Assembly (NCBI RefSeq): GCF_000430665.1
Contig: NZ_AUML01000047.1
Location: forward strand, 1-34,725
Direction: 5' to 3'
From: Aquimarina muelleri DSM 19832
GTDB taxonomy: Bacteria > Bacteroidota > Bacteroidia > Flavobacteriales > Flavobacteriaceae
DNA length: 34,725 nucleotides
In this document: positions 8,603-16,677 of the stretch, piece after piece
Layout of the letters: every line of letters begins with the position of its first letter
Numbering within the stretch: position 1 is the stretch's first letter
Notes under the pieces: model-generated
Seen by the model: only the letters and a program-made list of their open reading frames with translations
Told to the model about the DNA's origin: nothing
Database searches by the model: none
Position numbers and translations under genes: made by a program

Positions 8603-9517
8603 TTAAAAAATAGAAAGACCTGTTAAAGTAGTTAACTGTTCTAAGGAATACATTCCTAATTCAGAGTTTCCTTTAGGATTTAAAGGAGGGCTCCATACAG
8701 TAACGGTGTATTGTCCAGGATATAAAGCTACAATTCCTCCGCCAACTCCACTTTTTCCAGGGAGTCCAACTCTAAAGCCAAACTCACCAGCCTCATCATA
8801 AAAACCACAAGTTAGCATAATAGCATTGATACGTTTTACTTTTCTTGAAGGTATTATTTGTTCTTGATTGTATAATAATTTGCCTCCATTGGCGTATACC
8901 ATAAATGCTTTGGATAACTCTTCACAAGACATTTCTATAGAACATAAATGAATGTATAGGTCTAAAACAATATCAATATCATTTTTAATATTACCAAAAG
9001 ATTTCATTAAGTTTAATAAAGACATATTACGGTAACTATGTTTTTTTTCAGAGTCAAAAACTTTACGGTTTATTGCTATATTTTTATTATCTGCAAGTTT
9101 TTGTATAAAATCAAGAAGATCATTTTTAGGATTTTCTAATTTAGAGACTAAAACATCACACACAACCAAAGCACCAGCATTGATAAAGGGATTTCTAGGG
9201 ATTCCACTCTCATATTCTAATTGTACTAAAGAATTAAAAGGATCTCCAGATGGCTCTACATCTACTCTTTCAAATAATTCATCTCCTAACAGTAACATTG
9301 CTTTAGTAAGGGCAAAAACTTTAGATATACTTTGTATAGAAAACTTCTCTGTGTTATCTCCAAAATGGTAATGCCCAGAATTAATACAGTGTAAATGCAT
9401 CCCGAATTTAGTAGCTTTTATTGTTTCTAATTCAGGAATGTAAGAAGCCACTTTTCCTGTATACTGTATAGAAGAAAGTTGATTTTGTATAGAGGTGATT
9501 ATCTTTTGATAATTCAT
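8603..9517 (-). CDS. glsA: Glutaminase (serine-type, GlsA family)
   Basis: This 304-aa cytoplasmic enzyme hydrolyses glutamine to glutamate and ammonia. Length and motifs fit the bacterial GlsA family (beta-lactamase-like fold): the S-x-x-K pair S63-I-S-K66 within FSIQSISKVF, the segment NPFINAGALVV (about residues 112-122), and the C-terminal GLPGKSGVGGGIVA near residue 250. In family structures the serine is the nucleophile and the lysine the general base. It lies 10 nt downstream of pepE on the same strand, so the two probably form a small amino-acid-salvage operon. The C-terminal end faces the GT-C-like gene with 23 nt between, and no obvious terminator separates them. Confidence 0.93.
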   Translation of the reverse strand: MNYQKIITSIQNQLSSIQYTGKVASYIPELETIKATKFGMHLHCINSGHYHFGDNTEKFSIQSISKVFALTKAMLLLGDELFERVDVEPSGDPFNSLVQLEYESGIPRNPFINAGALVVCDVLVSKLENPKNDLLDFIQKLADNKNIAINRKVFDSEKKHSYRNMSLLNLMKSFGNIKNDIDIVLDLYIHLCSIEMSCEELSKAFMVYANGGKLLYNQEQIIPSRKVKRINAIMLTCGFYDEAGEFGFRVGLPGKSGVGGGIVALYPGQYTVTVWSPPLNPKGNSELGMYSLEQLTTLTGLSIF

Positions 9518-9527
9518 ATAAGAACTT

Positions 9528-10235
9528 TTAATTTAGTTCAGATAAAGAACTATTAGTTTGTAATTCATAAGGAGCTTTGTTCTTTTCAAAAATCCTAGCA
9601 GTTAGATTTCCTCTAAGTACAATATCGTCTTTATAAACTCTTAACCAACTTCCCTCTCTTAACCCTACTACAGGTTGTGAATTTAAATTGTGAAACTCTT
9701 TAATACGTGTTTCTCTTGTTTCACCTTTATGTGTTGATGTAGGATCAGGATCTAAATAGTGTGGATTTATATTAAAAGGAACTATGCCTAATGTTTTAAA
9801 ATTAGGAGGATATACAATTGGCATATCATTTGTTGTTTTCATGTTTAAACCGCAAATGTTACTTCCCGCACTTGTGCCTAGATATGGAACTCCAGAATTT
9901 ATCAGTTCTTTTAGAGACTCTATGATACCATTTCTGTATAGCTGATCTACTAATAGGAATGTATTTCCTCCTCCAGTATAAATTCCTTTAGCTTTTTTTA
10001 AAGCTTCGATAGGGTCAGAAAACATGTGGATACTAACTATTTTTTTGTTTATTTTTTTAAAAATATTATTAATTCCTAGGGTATATTCATCATGTGATAT
10101 TCCTCCTGGACGAGCATAAGGAATAAAAAGTATTTCTTCAACATCAGAATATAAATCTAGTAAAGCTTCTTGTAGATAGGCTAAAGGCTCACTTCCGTGA
10201 ACAGTGGATGTACTTGCAATTATACAGTTTTTCAT
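9528..10235 (-). CDS. pepE: Dipeptidase E (aspartyl dipeptidase, peptidase family S51)
   Basis: This 235-aa enzyme cleaves dipeptides with N-terminal aspartate. The nucleophile elbow LGTSAG places the catalytic serine at S122. H159 in NINPHYLD and D137 in TTNDMPI fall exactly two residues after the Salmonella PepE triad (S120, H157, D135), so the active site is intact. It has no signal peptide and is cytoplasmic. It is the first gene of a unit with glsA, and together they release aspartate and glutamate. It is divergent from the CarboxypepD_reg gene at 10338 with about 100 nt between them. Confidence 0.93.
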   Translation of the reverse strand: MKNCIIASTSTVHGSEPLAYLQEALLDLYSDVEEILFIPYARPGGISHDEYTLGINNIFKKINKKIVSIHMFSDPIEALKKAKGIYTGGGNTFLLVDQLYRNGIIESLKELINSGVPYLGTSAGSNICGLNMKTTNDMPIVYPPNFKTLGIVPFNINPHYLDPDPTSTHKGETRETRIKEFHNLNSQPVVGLREGSWLRVYKDDIVLRGNLTARIFEKNKAPYELQTNSSLSELN

Positions 10236-10337
10236 GTAATTTTTTTATAAAGGTAGTTTAACGTTTTCTTTTATTGAAATCTTCTGTGAAAATAAAAAAA
10301 TGTAGTATATTAAAGAATAAATTTAACCTCGTTTGTT

Positions 10338-11135
10338 ATGAAATTGAAATTATCTATTATTTTTATTTGTTTTATATGCATTGCGGTATCAGCCCAGATT
10401 ACCTCAAGAGTTTTGGTTAACGGAAAAGTTAGTGTACCCATAGGAGATGATGCCGAAGGAGTAGTGGTCTATAATCGTAGTACTAATAAAGGAACAATTA
10501 CAAATGCTAATGGGTTATTCGTAATTAGTGCAGGGATTAATGATCGAATTGAAGTGGTTGCGATGCAATACCAACACTTTATAGTGCTGGTAGATAAAGG
10601 AATAGTAGATAATAAAAGGTTGCATATTTTTCTTAAAGAATCCGTAAATCAATTAGACGAAGTAGTAGTTACCCCTTATGATTTGTTAGGTAATATAACT
10701 GTAGATGTCAAGAAAATAGGATATAATAAAAGTGGAATAGGAGAGGTTGCAGAAGAAACATCTTCAAGAATTAATGATGCGGATTATGATTTTATCCCAG
10801 ACAATTTATCGGATATTAATAGTAAGGATTTTTCGAAATTTTCAGAAGAAGGATTGATTAATGGGTTGAATTTTGTTAATCTTTTTAGATTAGTATACAA
10901 CACTAAAAGTAACGCTAAGACAGAAAAGAATCCTAAAGATATAGATGTTAAGGTTAGAAATATGTATAACGATCAGTTTTTTAAAGACTATTTAGCATTA
11001 GATATCGATCAGATAAATGATTTTATTTTTTTTGCTGAAGATAATGGATTGAATGCAGAATATTTTAAACCTGGTAAAGAATTAGATTTGTTACAGTTTT
11101 TAGCATATCAAAGTAAAGTATATCAAAAAAAGTAA
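10338..11135 (+). CDS. Secreted CarboxypepD_reg-like protein, first of three tandem paralogues
   Basis: This 265-aa protein has a signal peptide (1-20, ending AVSAQ) and then a carboxypeptidase-D-regulatory-like beta domain of about 80 residues (GVVVYNRSTNKGTITNANG...). That domain ends in the string LDEVVVTP. In TonB-dependent receptors of Bacteroidota the same domain and LDEVVV linker precede the plug, but here the protein stops after about 150 further residues with no plug or barrel. After the linker comes GNITVDVK, matching SGYLDADLK and SGNLNADIK in the next two genes. The C-terminal part is helical and ends with a conserved pattern (FFKDYLALDIDQINDFIFFAE). It is probably periplasmic or surface-exposed. 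Function unknown. Residues 135-190 are longer than in its sisters. Confidence 0.8.
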   Translation: MKLKLSIIFICFICIAVSAQITSRVLVNGKVSVPIGDDAEGVVVYNRSTNKGTITNANGLFVISAGINDRIEVVAMQYQHFIVLVDKGIVDNKRLHIFLKESVNQLDEVVVTPYDLLGNITVDVKKIGYNKSGIGEVAEETSSRINDADYDFIPDNLSDINSKDFSKFSEEGLINGLNFVNLFRLVYNTKSNAKTEKNPKDIDVKVRNMYNDQFFKDYLALDIDQINDFIFFAEDNGLNAEYFKPGKELDLLQFLAYQSKVYQKK

Positions 11136-11248
11136 TCTCTCTCCTCCTTTTATGTAGTTCTATGTAATTTTATAAAAAATATATCGTCTTTGGAAATAAA
11201 ATAGACTATCCTTTGTGAGATAAGAAAGGTTATTTTTACAAAATTTTT

Positions 11249-12004
11249 ATGACAAAATTTTTATTATTTATTTTTATACTATTATCATTATCTGTTTACG
11301 GGCAATCCGAAATTTTGAAAGGAAAGATTATAGCAGATTCTCTTCAAGGTTATGCTATTAATATCGTAAATTTTACAAAAAAAACAGGAACAACAAATGA
11401 TGAAAATGGTTTTTTTGAAATACCAGCAAACCCAGGGGATTCCATTGTTTTTTCATCTGTACAATATCAGATACGTTCTATTATAGTTCACAAAAATCAA
11501 TTTTTAGAAAACGGATTTACAGTTGTTCTAACACCAGTAATACAGCAGTTAGACCAAGTAAAAGTAAGTAATGTAGAGTTGTCAGGGTATTTAGATGCGG
11601 ATTTGAAAACATTAGATTTAAGCCCTTTTGTAGATAACCAAATATTAGGACTCCCATTTAGTGATAAACCACAACCAACACTAGCACAAAGAAGAATTTA
11701 TACAGCAAGATCTGGGATATTAGACCTGCCTATTAATTACTTAAACGGTAAACTGAAAAAGCTAAAAAAAATAAAAGCTATAGACGATTTGAACAAGATA
11801 GTTCAAAAAGGAGAAACAACATTCGATCCCTCTTTTTTTATAAACGAACTAAAATTGCCAGAAAATTTAATACCTGATTTTATGTATTATTGCGCAAAAG
11901 ACGATTATTTTAAAAACCGTATAGAAAATTCGAACAAACTTACGCTAGTAGAATTTTTTCAAAAAAAAGTAATTTCTTACAAAAAGCATAAAGAGTTAGA
12001 TTAG
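11249..12004 (+). CDS. Secreted CarboxypepD_reg-like protein, second of three tandem paralogues
   Basis: This 251-aa protein has a signal peptide (1-18, ending VYGQ) followed by the CarboxypepD_reg-like domain (NIVNFTKKTGTTNDENGFFEI, SSVQYQ), the linker LDQVKVSNVELSG and the shared LDADLK motif. The C-terminal half carries PSFFINELKLPENLIPDFMYYC, aligning with the equivalent stretch in both neighbours. It lies 113 nt after the first paralogue. The linker is less like a receptor LDEVVV than that of the other two. I see no enzyme motif. Its likely role is as an envelope protein, possibly partnering the DUF6702 protein and M1 peptidase downstream. Confidence 0.8.
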   Translation: MTKFLLFIFILLSLSVYGQSEILKGKIIADSLQGYAINIVNFTKKTGTTNDENGFFEIPANPGDSIVFSSVQYQIRSIIVHKNQFLENGFTVVLTPVIQQLDQVKVSNVELSGYLDADLKTLDLSPFVDNQILGLPFSDKPQPTLAQRRIYTARSGILDLPINYLNGKLKKLKKIKAIDDLNKIVQKGETTFDPSFFINELKLPENLIPDFMYYCAKDDYFKNRIENSNKLTLVEFFQKKVISYKKHKELD

Positions 12005-12118
12005 TTACTTTTTATTATGATTTAAAGTTTGATTTATAAAAAAAAAGCTTTGAAAAATCATATAGGCAACATAATTGGATATAGTTTGTCTTTAATAATA
12101 AATTTTAACAACCATAAA

Positions 12119-12880
12119 TTGCAGAAAAAATACTTAACTATAATTTTTTATTTCTTCTCTCTTACGGTTTTCTGCCAAAGAAAGATGATAAAAGGGATAG
12201 TAGAAAATGATAGTTCAGAAGGAGTTCATATAATTAATAAAACAGCCAATCTATTTACTATTACAGATAAAGAAGGAGTGTTCTTTATAGAAGCAACTAT
12301 TGGAGATGTATTCGTTATTTCATCTGTTCAATACGATTTAAAGGTTATTGTAGTAAATAAAAATATATATGACAATAAAGAATTTAATTTTACGCTAAAA
12401 GAAAACCTCAATGAATTAGATGAAGTAATTGTAGGGGTACAACTATCAGGTAATTTGAATGCAGATATTAAAGATATAAAGACAGAAGAATTGTTTAGTC
12501 CTGAAGATGTTGGAATACCTGTTTATGAGGGAATTCAGATGGAGGAAATTATACCTATGCATAAAGCTATTATGTTTTATAGTTTGGGATTTCGACTAGA
12601 TATTGATGCAACTTATAAAAACCTATCTGGATATTATAAAACCTTAAAAAAAACAAGAGGATTAGATAAAGAAAATAATAGTTTAGAGATTATCCAGAAT
12701 TTTTATGGAAAACAATTTTTATCCTCAGTATACAACCTTCCCAAAGAGAAAATATATGATTTTTTATTATTATGTATTCAGACGAGTGCCATTCAATATG
12801 AATTTAGTAAAGAAAATCACAATGTTGTATTAAAAATATTCTCGGATAAACGAAAAGAATTTATAGTGAAAAAACAATGA
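12119..12880 (+). CDS. Secreted CarboxypepD_reg-like protein, third of three tandem paralogues (TTG start)
   Basis: The frame is open from 12029, but I place the start at TTG 12119. From there the protein begins MQKKYLTIIFYFFSLTVFCQ, a proper signal peptide, and is 253 aa, close to its sisters (251 and 265). The 30 residues encoded upstream are polar and would bury the signal peptide. The domain order is the same: beta domain with ITDKEGVFFI and SSVQYD, linker LDEVIV, LSGNLNADIK, and a helical C-terminus with QFLSSVYNLPKEKIYDFLLLC. Function unknown. There is no ATG in frame near the signal peptide, so TTG use is inferred from the protein rather than proven. Confidence 0.75.
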   Translation: MQKKYLTIIFYFFSLTVFCQRKMIKGIVENDSSEGVHIINKTANLFTITDKEGVFFIEATIGDVFVISSVQYDLKVIVVNKNIYDNKEFNFTLKENLNELDEVIVGVQLSGNLNADIKDIKTEELFSPEDVGIPVYEGIQMEEIIPMHKAIMFYSLGFRLDIDATYKNLSGYYKTLKKTRGLDKENNSLEIIQNFYGKQFLSSVYNLPKEKIYDFLLLCIQTSAIQYEFSKENHNVVLKIFSDKRKEFIVKKQ

Positions 12881-13075
12881 GTATATTTATGGAAATAATT
12901 AAATTTCAATAGTACAGGAACAGATTTTAACTCTTTATTTCTAATGATTCGAAGTTTGGCATAATTTTTTGAATCATAATCTTAAAATTAATTACTTTTA
13001 GCCTTTTACAAGTTTTAAAGAATGAAATAAGCACTTTTTTTGTGTAATTTTCATCTATTTAGTAAGATTTGATAT

Positions 13076-13585
13076 ATGCGTAAAAATATAATGCCTTTTA
13101 TTTTTGTAATGCTTATTACATTGAGCTCCTTTACTACTTTGCATAAGTTTTATGTAAGTGTAACACAAGTAGAGTACAATAAAGAGCAACAAACTCTACA
13201 AATAATATCCAGAATTTTTATAGACGATATCGAAGATCTTTTAAAAGAAAGGTATAGTTTATCTATAGATTTTGATGAAAAAGAGAAAAACTCAGTAATA
13301 GATAAATACTTAACCACTTATCTTAATCAAAAGCTGGTTTTTATGGTAAATGGTAAAAAAGCAAATTTTGTTTTTATCGGTAAAGAATATGAAGAAGATC
13401 TTATGATTTGCTATTTAGAAATAGAAAATGTTTCCTCCTTAAAAACCATAGAAATCACAAATGAAGTTTTGATGGATCTTTTTGAAGAACAACAAAATAT
13501 TATACATGTAAAAAAAGAAAATCAGCGTAAAAGCCTTATCCTTGAGAAGGAAAACAATATAGGGTTGTTAAAATTTAGTAAATAA
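13076..13585 (+). CDS. DUF6702 family secreted protein
   Basis: This 169-aa protein has a hydrophobic N-terminus (about 5-20), then LHKFYVSVTQVEYN at the mature start, and a beta-rich body with IISRIFIDDIEDLLKERY. The HKFYVS start and IDDIE segment are typical of DUF6702, a Bacteroidota family usually found beside M1 aminopeptidases. The M1 gene indeed starts 64 nt downstream, so the two are probably co-transcribed and work together in the periplasm or outer membrane. The biochemical role of the family is not known to me. Confidence 0.75.
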   Translation: MRKNIMPFIFVMLITLSSFTTLHKFYVSVTQVEYNKEQQTLQIISRIFIDDIEDLLKERYSLSIDFDEKEKNSVIDKYLTTYLNQKLVFMVNGKKANFVFIGKEYEEDLMICYLEIENVSSLKTIEITNEVLMDLFEEQQNIIHVKKENQRKSLILEKENNIGLLKFSK

Positions 13586-13649
13586 ATTATTAAGCTTTTA
13601 AAAAACAACTACTTTGCAAATTCGTAACATTTAACTCAAAATTATTATA

Positions 13650-15962
13650 ATGAAAAAAATACTTTTAGTCCTTTCAGTGACTTTTTTGATATCAGGTATT
13701 TTACATGCTCAAAATCAAGAAGAGGCTAAAAAAGTTCGAGAATTAGGACACACTAATCAGAACAAGTTTAAACAAATGTATGATGAGTTTGCGACTCCAA
13801 ATATGTTTAGAACAGCCTCAGGAGCTCCTGGTCCAGCATATTATCAGCAACAAGCAGATTATAAGATGGATGTCGAATTAGATGACAAAAATAAAAAACT
13901 TACAGGAAAAGAAACCATAACATATACCAATAACTCCCCTGATAATTTAGAATTTCTTTGGGTGCAATTAGATCAAAATATGCGAGCAAAGGATTCTAAA
14001 ACACCATTGATAGATGGAGGAGGGGTAGAACCAGCTACTACGACAGACAGTTTTCTAACAAAATATCTAGCAGAGCCATTTGATGGAGGTTTTAATATAA
14101 CTGCGGTAAAGGATAGTAATGGAAAACCACTTAAGCATACTATTAATAGAACTATGATGCGTGTAGAAATGCCTCAGGATCTAAAATCTGGCGAAAAGTT
14201 TGTGTTTTCTATCGACTGGTGGTATAATATTAATGATCATGTTAATGGTAGAGGTAGATCTGGGTACGAAGAATTTGAAGATGGAAACAGGGCATATGTT
14301 ATTGCTCAATTTTACCCTCGTATGGCTGTATATAATGATGTGGAAGGATGGCAAAATCATCAATTTTGGGGTAGAGGAGAGTTTGCATTACCATTTGGTG
14401 ACTTTGAGGTAAATATAACAGTTCCAGCAGATCATATACTAGATGGAACAGGAGAGCTAGTAAATAGAAAAGACGTATTTACAAATGATATGATGAGCCG
14501 TTATGAAAAAGCAAAAAAATCATATGATACTCCAGTCGTTATTGTAACCCAACAAGAAGCAGTAGCAAAAGAAAAAACATTTGCAGAAACCAAAAAAACT
14601 TGGAAATTAAAAGCCAAAAATGTTAGAGATTTTGGTTTTGCAACTTCTCGGAGATTTATATGGGATATGATGGCTGTAAAAATAGGAGGTAAAAATATAA
14701 TGGCTGTATCTATGTACCCTAAAGAAGGAAATCCTTTATGGGAAGACTGGTCAACAAAAGTAGTAGCGAGTACTTTAAAATCTTATAGTAGAATGACTTT
14801 TGATTATCCATATCACAAAGCTATTTCGGTACACGCAAAAAATCAAGGAATGGAATATCCTATGATTTGTTGGAATTATGGAAGACCAGATACCGACGGA
14901 ACATATAGTGACCGTGTAAAATATGGAATGATGAGTGTTATTATACATGAAGTTGGACATAATTTCTTTCCAATGATTGTTAATAGCGATGAACGTCAAT
15001 GGACTTGGATGGATGAAGGCCTTAACACTTTTGTACAATACGTGGCAGAACAAGATTTTGGAGAATGGTATCCAAAAGCACTAGGAAGCGATAAAAAATA
15101 CCCTTCAAGACGAGGTCCTGCAGCCAAAATTGTACCTTACATGGGCGGAGATCAAAGCTTTTTATCACCAATAATGTCTCAATCTAATAATATTCATCAG
15201 TTTGGACCAAATGCCTATGCTAAACCAGCTACTGGATTAAATATTTTAAGAGAAACGATCATGGGTAGAGATCTTTTTGATTACTCTTTTAGAACGTACT
15301 CTCAAAGATGGATGTTTAAACACCCGACACCAGAGGATTTCTTTAGAACTATGGAGGATGCTTCTGCGGTAGATTTAGATTGGTTCTGGAGAGGATGGTT
15401 CTACACTACAGATTATACAGATATCGGGATAAAAGATGTTAAGAAATATGTGGTTTCTAAAGTCCCTACGCTAAAAGCACAAAAATTTGCAGCATCTGAT
15501 AGAAGTTTAAGATTTGCTAATTTTTCTGATTTAGTTTTTATGGTTGAAGAAGGAAGTGATGATTATAATAGAATTAAAGCAAATGGAGGTGTTATTGAAG
15601 ATGCTACATCATTAAAAGAATACTTAATGGATAATTTTTCTCCTGAAGAACGTAAAAATCTAAAACAACCAAAGTTTTTCTATGAAATTACTTTTGAAAA
15701 ACCAGGAGGATTAGTAATGCCGTTAATAGTAGAATATGTTTATGAAGATGGAACTACAGAAACAATAACCTATCCTGCAGAGATTTGGAGAAAGAATAAT
15801 GAAGAAATTAAAAGGGCAATTGCATCTGAAAAAACAATAACTAAAATTATAGTAGACCCAAAACAAGAAACAGCAGACATTGATTTGTCTAATAATAGTT
15901 GGCCTAAACAAAATAAATTAGGAAAGTTCGAACAATTTAAAAATAAAGTAAAAGGACAATAA
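13650..15962 (+). CDS. M1 family metallopeptidase (aminopeptidase N-like), secreted
   Basis: This 770-aa protein has a signal peptide (1-20, ending LHAQ). The zinc motif is H433-E-V-G-H437 followed after 18 residues by E456 in WTWMDEGLN, the HExxH-x18-E signature of gluzincin M1 peptidases. H433, H437 and E456 bind zinc and E434 is the general base. The N-terminal beta domain (about 45-300) has LTGKETITYTNNSPDNL, as in other M1 enzymes. The canonical GxMEN substrate loop is replaced by NQGMEYPMICW. It is about 100 residues shorter than E. coli PepN. It is probably periplasmic or outer-membrane-associated and degrades peptides; exact specificity cannot be read. A strong terminator follows. Confidence 0.93.
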   Translation: MKKILLVLSVTFLISGILHAQNQEEAKKVRELGHTNQNKFKQMYDEFATPNMFRTASGAPGPAYYQQQADYKMDVELDDKNKKLTGKETITYTNNSPDNLEFLWVQLDQNMRAKDSKTPLIDGGGVEPATTTDSFLTKYLAEPFDGGFNITAVKDSNGKPLKHTINRTMMRVEMPQDLKSGEKFVFSIDWWYNINDHVNGRGRSGYEEFEDGNRAYVIAQFYPRMAVYNDVEGWQNHQFWGRGEFALPFGDFEVNITVPADHILDGTGELVNRKDVFTNDMMSRYEKAKKSYDTPVVIVTQQEAVAKEKTFAETKKTWKLKAKNVRDFGFATSRRFIWDMMAVKIGGKNIMAVSMYPKEGNPLWEDWSTKVVASTLKSYSRMTFDYPYHKAISVHAKNQGMEYPMICWNYGRPDTDGTYSDRVKYGMMSVIIHEVGHNFFPMIVNSDERQWTWMDEGLNTFVQYVAEQDFGEWYPKALGSDKKYPSRRGPAAKIVPYMGGDQSFLSPIMSQSNNIHQFGPNAYAKPATGLNILRETIMGRDLFDYSFRTYSQRWMFKHPTPEDFFRTMEDASAVDLDWFWRGWFYTTDYTDIGIKDVKKYVVSKVPTLKAQKFAASDRSLRFANFSDLVFMVEEGSDDYNRIKANGGVIEDATSLKEYLMDNFSPEERKNLKQPKFFYEITFEKPGGLVMPLIVEYVYEDGTTETITYPAEIWRKNNEEIKRAIASEKTITKIIVDPKQETADIDLSNNSWPKQNKLGKFEQFKNKVKGQ

Positions 15963-15982
15963 AGCATTGTTCTTATTAAGAT

Positions 15983-16020
15983 AAAAAAGCCATCTCGAAA
16001 AACTTTGAGATGGCTTTTTT
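15983..16020 (+). terminator. Intrinsic terminator after the M1 peptidase gene
   Basis: A perfect 14-bp stem (15983-15996 with 16007-16020) has a 10-nt loop and a T-rich end. It starts 20 nt after the stop codon. Confidence 0.9.
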
Positions 16021-16035
16021 CTGCGTAATATTAAT

Positions 16036-16043
16036 TATATTTG
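16036..16043 (+). promoter_or_regulatory. -7 element TATATTTG for tatA
   Basis: An exact TAnnTTTG match ends only 7 nt before the tatA ATG, so the transcript would have almost no 5' leader. It sits directly behind the preceding terminator. Confidence 0.55.
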
Positions 16044-16050
16044 TACCATT

Positions 16051-16344
16051 ATGACAGTACTACCTTTATTTATTAGTGGAACCGAAATAGCTTTTATTGT
16101 TTTTATATTAGTAATGGTATTTGGTGCAGATAAAATTCCTGAAATAGCAAGAGGATTAGGTAAAGGAATGCGTATAATTAAAGATGCTACAAACGATATT
16201 AAAACTGAGATCACCAATAGTGCAGAAAAGCATGGTATTGATACTAATCTCCCTTCCTCTATTACTTCAGATATAAAAAAAGAAATAGATCAGGTTAAAG
16301 AAGATATCGATAAAGTTACTGGACCTATTAAACGTCAACGTTAA
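16051..16344 (+). CDS. tatA: Sec-independent protein translocase subunit TatA/TatE
   Basis: This 97-aa protein is the small membrane component of the twin-arginine translocase, which moves folded proteins across the inner membrane. A single N-terminal hydrophobic helix (about 5-23) ends at the family hinge F24-G25. An amphipathic helix ADKIPEIARGLGKGMR follows, and then a charged tail of about 50 residues rich in Lys, Asp and Glu. This is the usual TatA layout, and the FG motif is intact. TatB and TatC are not nearby. The gene has its own -7 element and terminator, so it is a single-gene unit. The TatA/TatE distinction is not meaningful here. Confidence 0.93.
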   Translation: MTVLPLFISGTEIAFIVFILVMVFGADKIPEIARGLGKGMRIIKDATNDIKTEITNSAEKHGIDTNLPSSITSDIKKEIDQVKEDIDKVTGPIKRQR

Positions 16345-16677
16345 TTTTTTGAGAATCTCATTTTTTAATCAATTTTCCTTTTAACAAAAAAATAGTTCAA
16401 AAAAAAATATTTTTTTTTGAACTATTTTTTTGTTTTAAAGTAGCAGGATTATACCTCCCACCAATGCTGAGTTTTGACATTTTTTGATATAATAATTTAG
16501 TCTTATGCAAGCATAATATTTGATTTTTTACTGATTATATGATAGTGTTATTGTAAAATGTTTATATATAATTTGATATATTAGCTGTCAGATCATAAAA
16601 ATGATAATTATTCGTTATTTTTCGAATTTTTTATTTTTTTGATTTTCACACAAAAAACTCATAAAACCTATTTTAAA
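16345..16677. other. 333-bp intergenic region between tatA and the subtilase gene
   Basis: Apart from the large hairpin at 16384-16433 I see only AT-rich sequence. A reading frame upstream of 16678 could add 13 residues to the subtilase, but these would mask its signal peptide. No clean TAnnTTTG element was found. Confidence 0.5.
16384..16433. terminator. Large bidirectional-looking hairpin after tatA
   Basis: The arms at 16384-16407 and 16410-16433 are perfect 24-nt inverted repeats with core AATAGTTCAAAA and only two bases between them. It lies 40 nt after the tatA stop. The A/T tracts inside the stem make it terminator-like on both strands. Confidence 0.75.

Noticed and set aside
14200..14412. 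Alternative 70-aa frame inside the M1 peptidase gene
   Set aside because: It overlaps a well-supported gene in another frame and has no start context or homology.
16639..16677. Upstream extension of the subtilase frame
   Set aside because: It would put 13 polar residues before an evident lipoprotein signal peptide.
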